The notes beneath the pieces were generated by a model, which worked only from the letters and a program-made list of their open reading frames with translations, made no database searches and was not told the DNA's origin. The position numbers and the translations under genes are program-made. Below, piece after piece: positions 60,501 to 64,000 of a stretch of DNA of 64,000 nt; the first letter of the stretch is position 1, and the number at the start of each line of letters is the position of its first letter. Source of the stretch: Vanilla planifolia (taxonomy: Eukaryota > Streptophyta > Magnoliopsida > Asparagales > Orchidaceae); contig JAIUJO010000083.1 of the NCBI GenBank assembly GCA_023846275.1, positions 1,575,774 through 1,639,773 of the forward strand. Direction: 5' to 3'.

Positions 60501-62281
60501 ACATCTCAAAAGGGAGGAGATGGAGAACCATGTCGAATTATAACTCGGACATGGAGAATGTCGGCCTATGTTTTCTTGGAAAATTTTAATTATGCACCCA
60601 TGAATCAAAACATCTTAATACCATTCAATCCATATAGTTATCTTTAAGTATGTTACAAAATATGGTTTAGTTGTACTTAAAAAAGATAAAAAATGATTAT
60701 CTTAAAAACTAATAAAATAATTAAAAAGAAACATGAAGAGAACTCTATAAATTGCAACTTAAAGAAACAATTCCATCTCTAAAATCCATTTAAAAAGGCC
60801 TCATTTCTTGAACATTTTAAGCTCACGTTTGGAATTTGGTCTATAATTAATCTTGAACTTAGAGTTTTTGCATTTTGGGCTTATTTGGATTCGCTTATTA
60901 TGTTACATCAAAGATGTTAGATTTATTTCAAATTTCTAAAAAAATTTGTAAAAAAATTCAACTCAAAATTTAAATTTTTAACAATTTTCTTGCTTAAGGC
61001 TCTTGAAAAAAAAAACTAAAGTACCTAATATGAAAGTGTAAATTTTCAAAGGATTTGGCTAGGAAAAATATTAATAATTATGACTATTGAATTTCTTTGA
61101 CATTACAATTATCAAGACTATAAAATTATCATCCTTCAAAATACACATATATATATATATATATATATATATTTCTATATTTTAATTTGTAAGAAAAATT
61201 TTTTACTTACATAAAAAAGTTAAAAAATAATTTGATGCTCCTAGTTTCTAATATGTTTAAGTTATTAGTAGAAATATAATTTAGAATTTGATGAATAAGA
61301 TTAGGTATTAGAATGTATTGTCTTCAAAACTTTGTTATCATCAAATACAAAAAATATATATGACACTTCATAGTTTATTTAAAATTATAAAAAAAACTTA
61401 ATATCAATGCTTTTGTTGTAAAATAAATGTTTAATACATTTATTAGAAATATTTTTAATGTATAGAATTTTTTATTATGTAGTGTTTATTTATATGAAGG
61501 AAATTAGTAGATTAACTATTTTGTAAATAACTTAACAGATAATACTTTTTCTTTCCTTTTTGAAATCATGTTCGATATTGTTGATAGTATATTGGACGAT
61601 GAATATCCAAGTAATGTTTTGCATATATTTTTAGTTTATTGGAACGATCACTCATTATCTGAGGATACTTAGATAACCATAAATCTAAGGATGCCACTTA
61701 ACCCTTTCATTATTGCAATAAAAATAATAAGCATTAGATAGATAAATCAATAATTACAATTTGAAGTATTTTAAATCCCAAAGTGAGAAGTTGATGGTAA
61801 GATTATTCTTTAAAAATTATTCTGTATTAACCTTTTTCATATCATGTTAAAACTATAATTAACTAAAATGTATAAAAAAATCAAACAATAAAATATATGT
61901 AATAAAGAAGCAATATTATGTGAAAGTAAATAGTATCATAACTAAAATATAATAGTCACCAAAATATATACATAACCTTAGATATACAAAACTCAAAAGC
62001 ACCACAACTATGTAATAGTTTTAATAAATCAGATTCTCATCCATGATCTAAAAGTTTCAATCTCAATAATTGATGGACACAAAAGATTATAATGCACACA
62101 TTGCATCAAGAAATAAAATATGTATGTAAGAATGCATGATGTATATATAGGTTCCATGAAGTTCATTTCAAGCCAAGCATGATGAAGTATCCAAAGTTCA
62201 TGTTTGACAAGTTAATGAAACAAACTTATCTAAACTGTTCAAGCACATTTCATGTAATAAACAAACTTATCACAATATGAG
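57526..62281. other. Interval between the long direct repeats
   Basis: The interval is 4.76 kb of AT-rich DNA with no coding domain. A GC-richer patch at 59990-60570 contains a 125-codon minus-strand frame (60092-60469) without a recognisable domain. The patch has repeated aagg-, ggag- and gtgg-type motifs and may be transposon non-coding DNA. Confidence 0.5.
61147..61172. repeat. (AT)13 microsatellite
   Basis: Twenty-six bases of alternating A and T. Confidence 0.9.
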
Positions 62282-63004
62282 TGTTATAAGTTACATAAAA
62301 TTAATTTTATCATTAATAAAAATAATTTATTCTAATCAAGATTAAATTCTATTCATTTTTCGAATCAAATTTTTTTAAATTAAATATTATATTTAATTGC
62401 CACTAATCATTGTTTGTGAGATGTAAGCTAACAAACACTCAACATAAAGGTTTCTAACCACTGGCAATTGGTATCAATATTAGTGGACAATTGAGCTCAA
62501 TTATGACATAGATATGGTAGTTTGATATTGGTGGCAGTGGGATTAGTATTTTTCCAAATTGCGATGACATTATAATAATGGTGAAAATCTATACCGATGC
62601 CATTTTGTTAGACAATTGTAGGATAGTAGTGACGAACGATATTTTGATCACGATTGATACTTATTGAGTGATAATAATGAGTGCATTTGTTTGACCAATG
62701 GCAATGTCTAACATCAATAGAAAACTAATGATCATGATTAATACAATGAGGATGGTTAATGCCTACCTTAACATTGATTATTAGCTTTTCATTAACCCTT
62801 TTTTAAACTATTGCATAGAAAGTCATTCACATGTTTTGTTACTTCTCTTAATAATCGTAAAAAACTTGAAAGTAAACCATAAACACAATTAATAATAAGT
62901 TAGCTAAACCACTATTGATTATTGTTGTCACTATTTCCATGGTTAAGTACTAAATCTATCATCTCTAAATTGCCATGCCTTAGTACCTAAGGCCATCACT
63001 ATCA
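62282..63004. repeat. Long direct repeat, copy B
   Basis: It matches copy A (56801-57525) from tgttataagttac to actatca. Flanking bases differ between copies, and no polypurine tract precedes copy B. It lies in the same orientation as copy A. Confidence 0.88.
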
Positions 63005-64000
63005 AAATAACTTATAAAGCATGGGAGAACCCTAAAAACTTAAATATTTAAAAATATAAAAAAATAACTTTATTTCATAGTTCTCGGTCAATGTGACTCT
63101 AGTGAAGTAAAACTCCTTGGGTTTGGATAGTAGGTATAAGTGGTTTGGCAAGGGTCGCCATGGGTTGATGCAGGTCAACAATGGTTCATGGATCATTATA
63201 GGTTGAAGAGGATTAATTCAAGTTGATAGGAAAATACAAGTCAAGTCAATCTACACAAGTTGAAGCATATTAACACTGGTTTATGTGTTGGTGATTGAGT
63301 AGGCAGACCATTCCATTTAGGTCAACAAGGTTGCATGGTTGGCATGGCAATAACAATGATGGCAAATTTTTGTAGCAACAATAACAATTGATGATCGATA
63401 AAGAAATTATCCCAAAAAGCTCAGTTTGAAGTTAAAATCAATAAAAATTTAAATCGATAAAACTATGTGTTCTTGGATTAGTTTTTAAGCTAAAAATATC
63501 CAAAAAGCTATCAACTAAATTAATAAAACACATATATTATTAATAATCCAAAACTATTATTGATAAGCTACCTATAATTTATTTTATCCAATTTTAATTT
63601 TTAAATATAATTGTAATTTTTAATTAACAATAACTAATTATTTAAAGATTAACATTATTATTTCATAAATATTTTTAAAATTTTCAAATTTAAATAAAAA
63701 ATTTAAAGATGTAATTCCATTTAAAATTATTTTTTAATCTCATATTCACATAAAAATTTATTTCATTCAATTTAAATATTTATATTTTTAATTTAATTTT
63801 TTTTTCTTATTTAAAATCAAAAAATAAATTCCCATAGATATTTTTTAATTTCAAAATATTTATTATTTTAATATTTAAATCAACACTTTTAAATATTTTA
63901 AGCTTATTAATATAATTTTAAACTAAAATGAAAATTTTAAATAAATTATTTAATTCAAATAGAGTTTAATATTTAAAAATTAAAATTAAAAAAAAAGATA
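63005..64000. other. AT-rich end of window with a G-rich patch
   Basis: A patch at 63060-63410 has many ggt, gttg and caagg motifs, similar in texture to the one at 59990-60570. The last 500 bases are almost only A and T. No gene is seen. Confidence 0.5.

Noticed and set aside
56801..63004. Calling the long direct repeats the LTRs of a complete retrotransposon
   Set aside because: No primer-binding site, polypurine tract, coding domain or target-site duplicate was found, so only a repeat pair is annotated.

Overview
The window looks like nuclear DNA of a flowering plant. It is very AT-rich, contains plant LTR retrotransposons, and holds intron-bearing fragments of plant genes (SDA1, CTR9, a DUF4220/DUF594 protein) and old organelle DNA insertions. 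I found no gene that looks intact. Every recognisable coding region is broken by frameshifts, stops, missing exons or missing active-site residues. The species cannot be fixed from the sequence alone.

Layout. 1-2545 is AT-rich DNA with no recognised gene. About 2550-15090 is a GC-richer block of organelle-derived DNA. Its outer parts read like plant mitochondrial spacer. Inside it are a decayed mitovirus RNA-dependent RNA polymerase (minus strand, about 4780-6720), a decayed single-subunit phage-type RNA polymerase of the kind carried by linear mitochondrial plasmids (plus strand, about 7100-8605), and a collinear 4.1 kb plastid segment (atpF intron and exon 2, atpA, trnR-UCU, trnG-UCC with its intron, trnS-GCU, psbI; 10325-14455). 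15096-23222 is a Ty1-copia element with LTRs of about 1.9 kb. It has lost the reverse transcriptase YVDD region and the end of its 3' LTR, which is cut off inside an SDA1 fragment. A solo LTR of the same family lies at 55214-56621.

From 23223 to about 42650 the window holds a rearranged array of gene fragments. SDA1 C-terminal exons followed by a convergent DUF4220 gene occur twice (23223-26030 and 39923-41760). SDA1 N-terminal exons (26340-29571) and middle exons (42429-42642) lie beside these units. A CTR9 (PAF1 complex) TPR fragment with introns (33682-39450) sits between SDA1 pieces, and a Ty3-gypsy pol remnant lies at 31119-32005. The simplest reading is an old tandem duplication of an SDA1/DUF4220 locus followed by deletions and insertions.

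From about 42650 to the end the DNA is AT-rich and largely without genes. It has several pairs of diverged repeats, a 725 bp direct repeat spaced 5.5 kb apart (56801-57525 and 62282-63004), microsatellites, and a few unidentified coding-like blocks (47160-49900). Because nearly everything is a relic, the genes do not work together as a pathway. The window is best read as a record of organelle-to-nucleus transfer, retrotransposition and segmental duplication.
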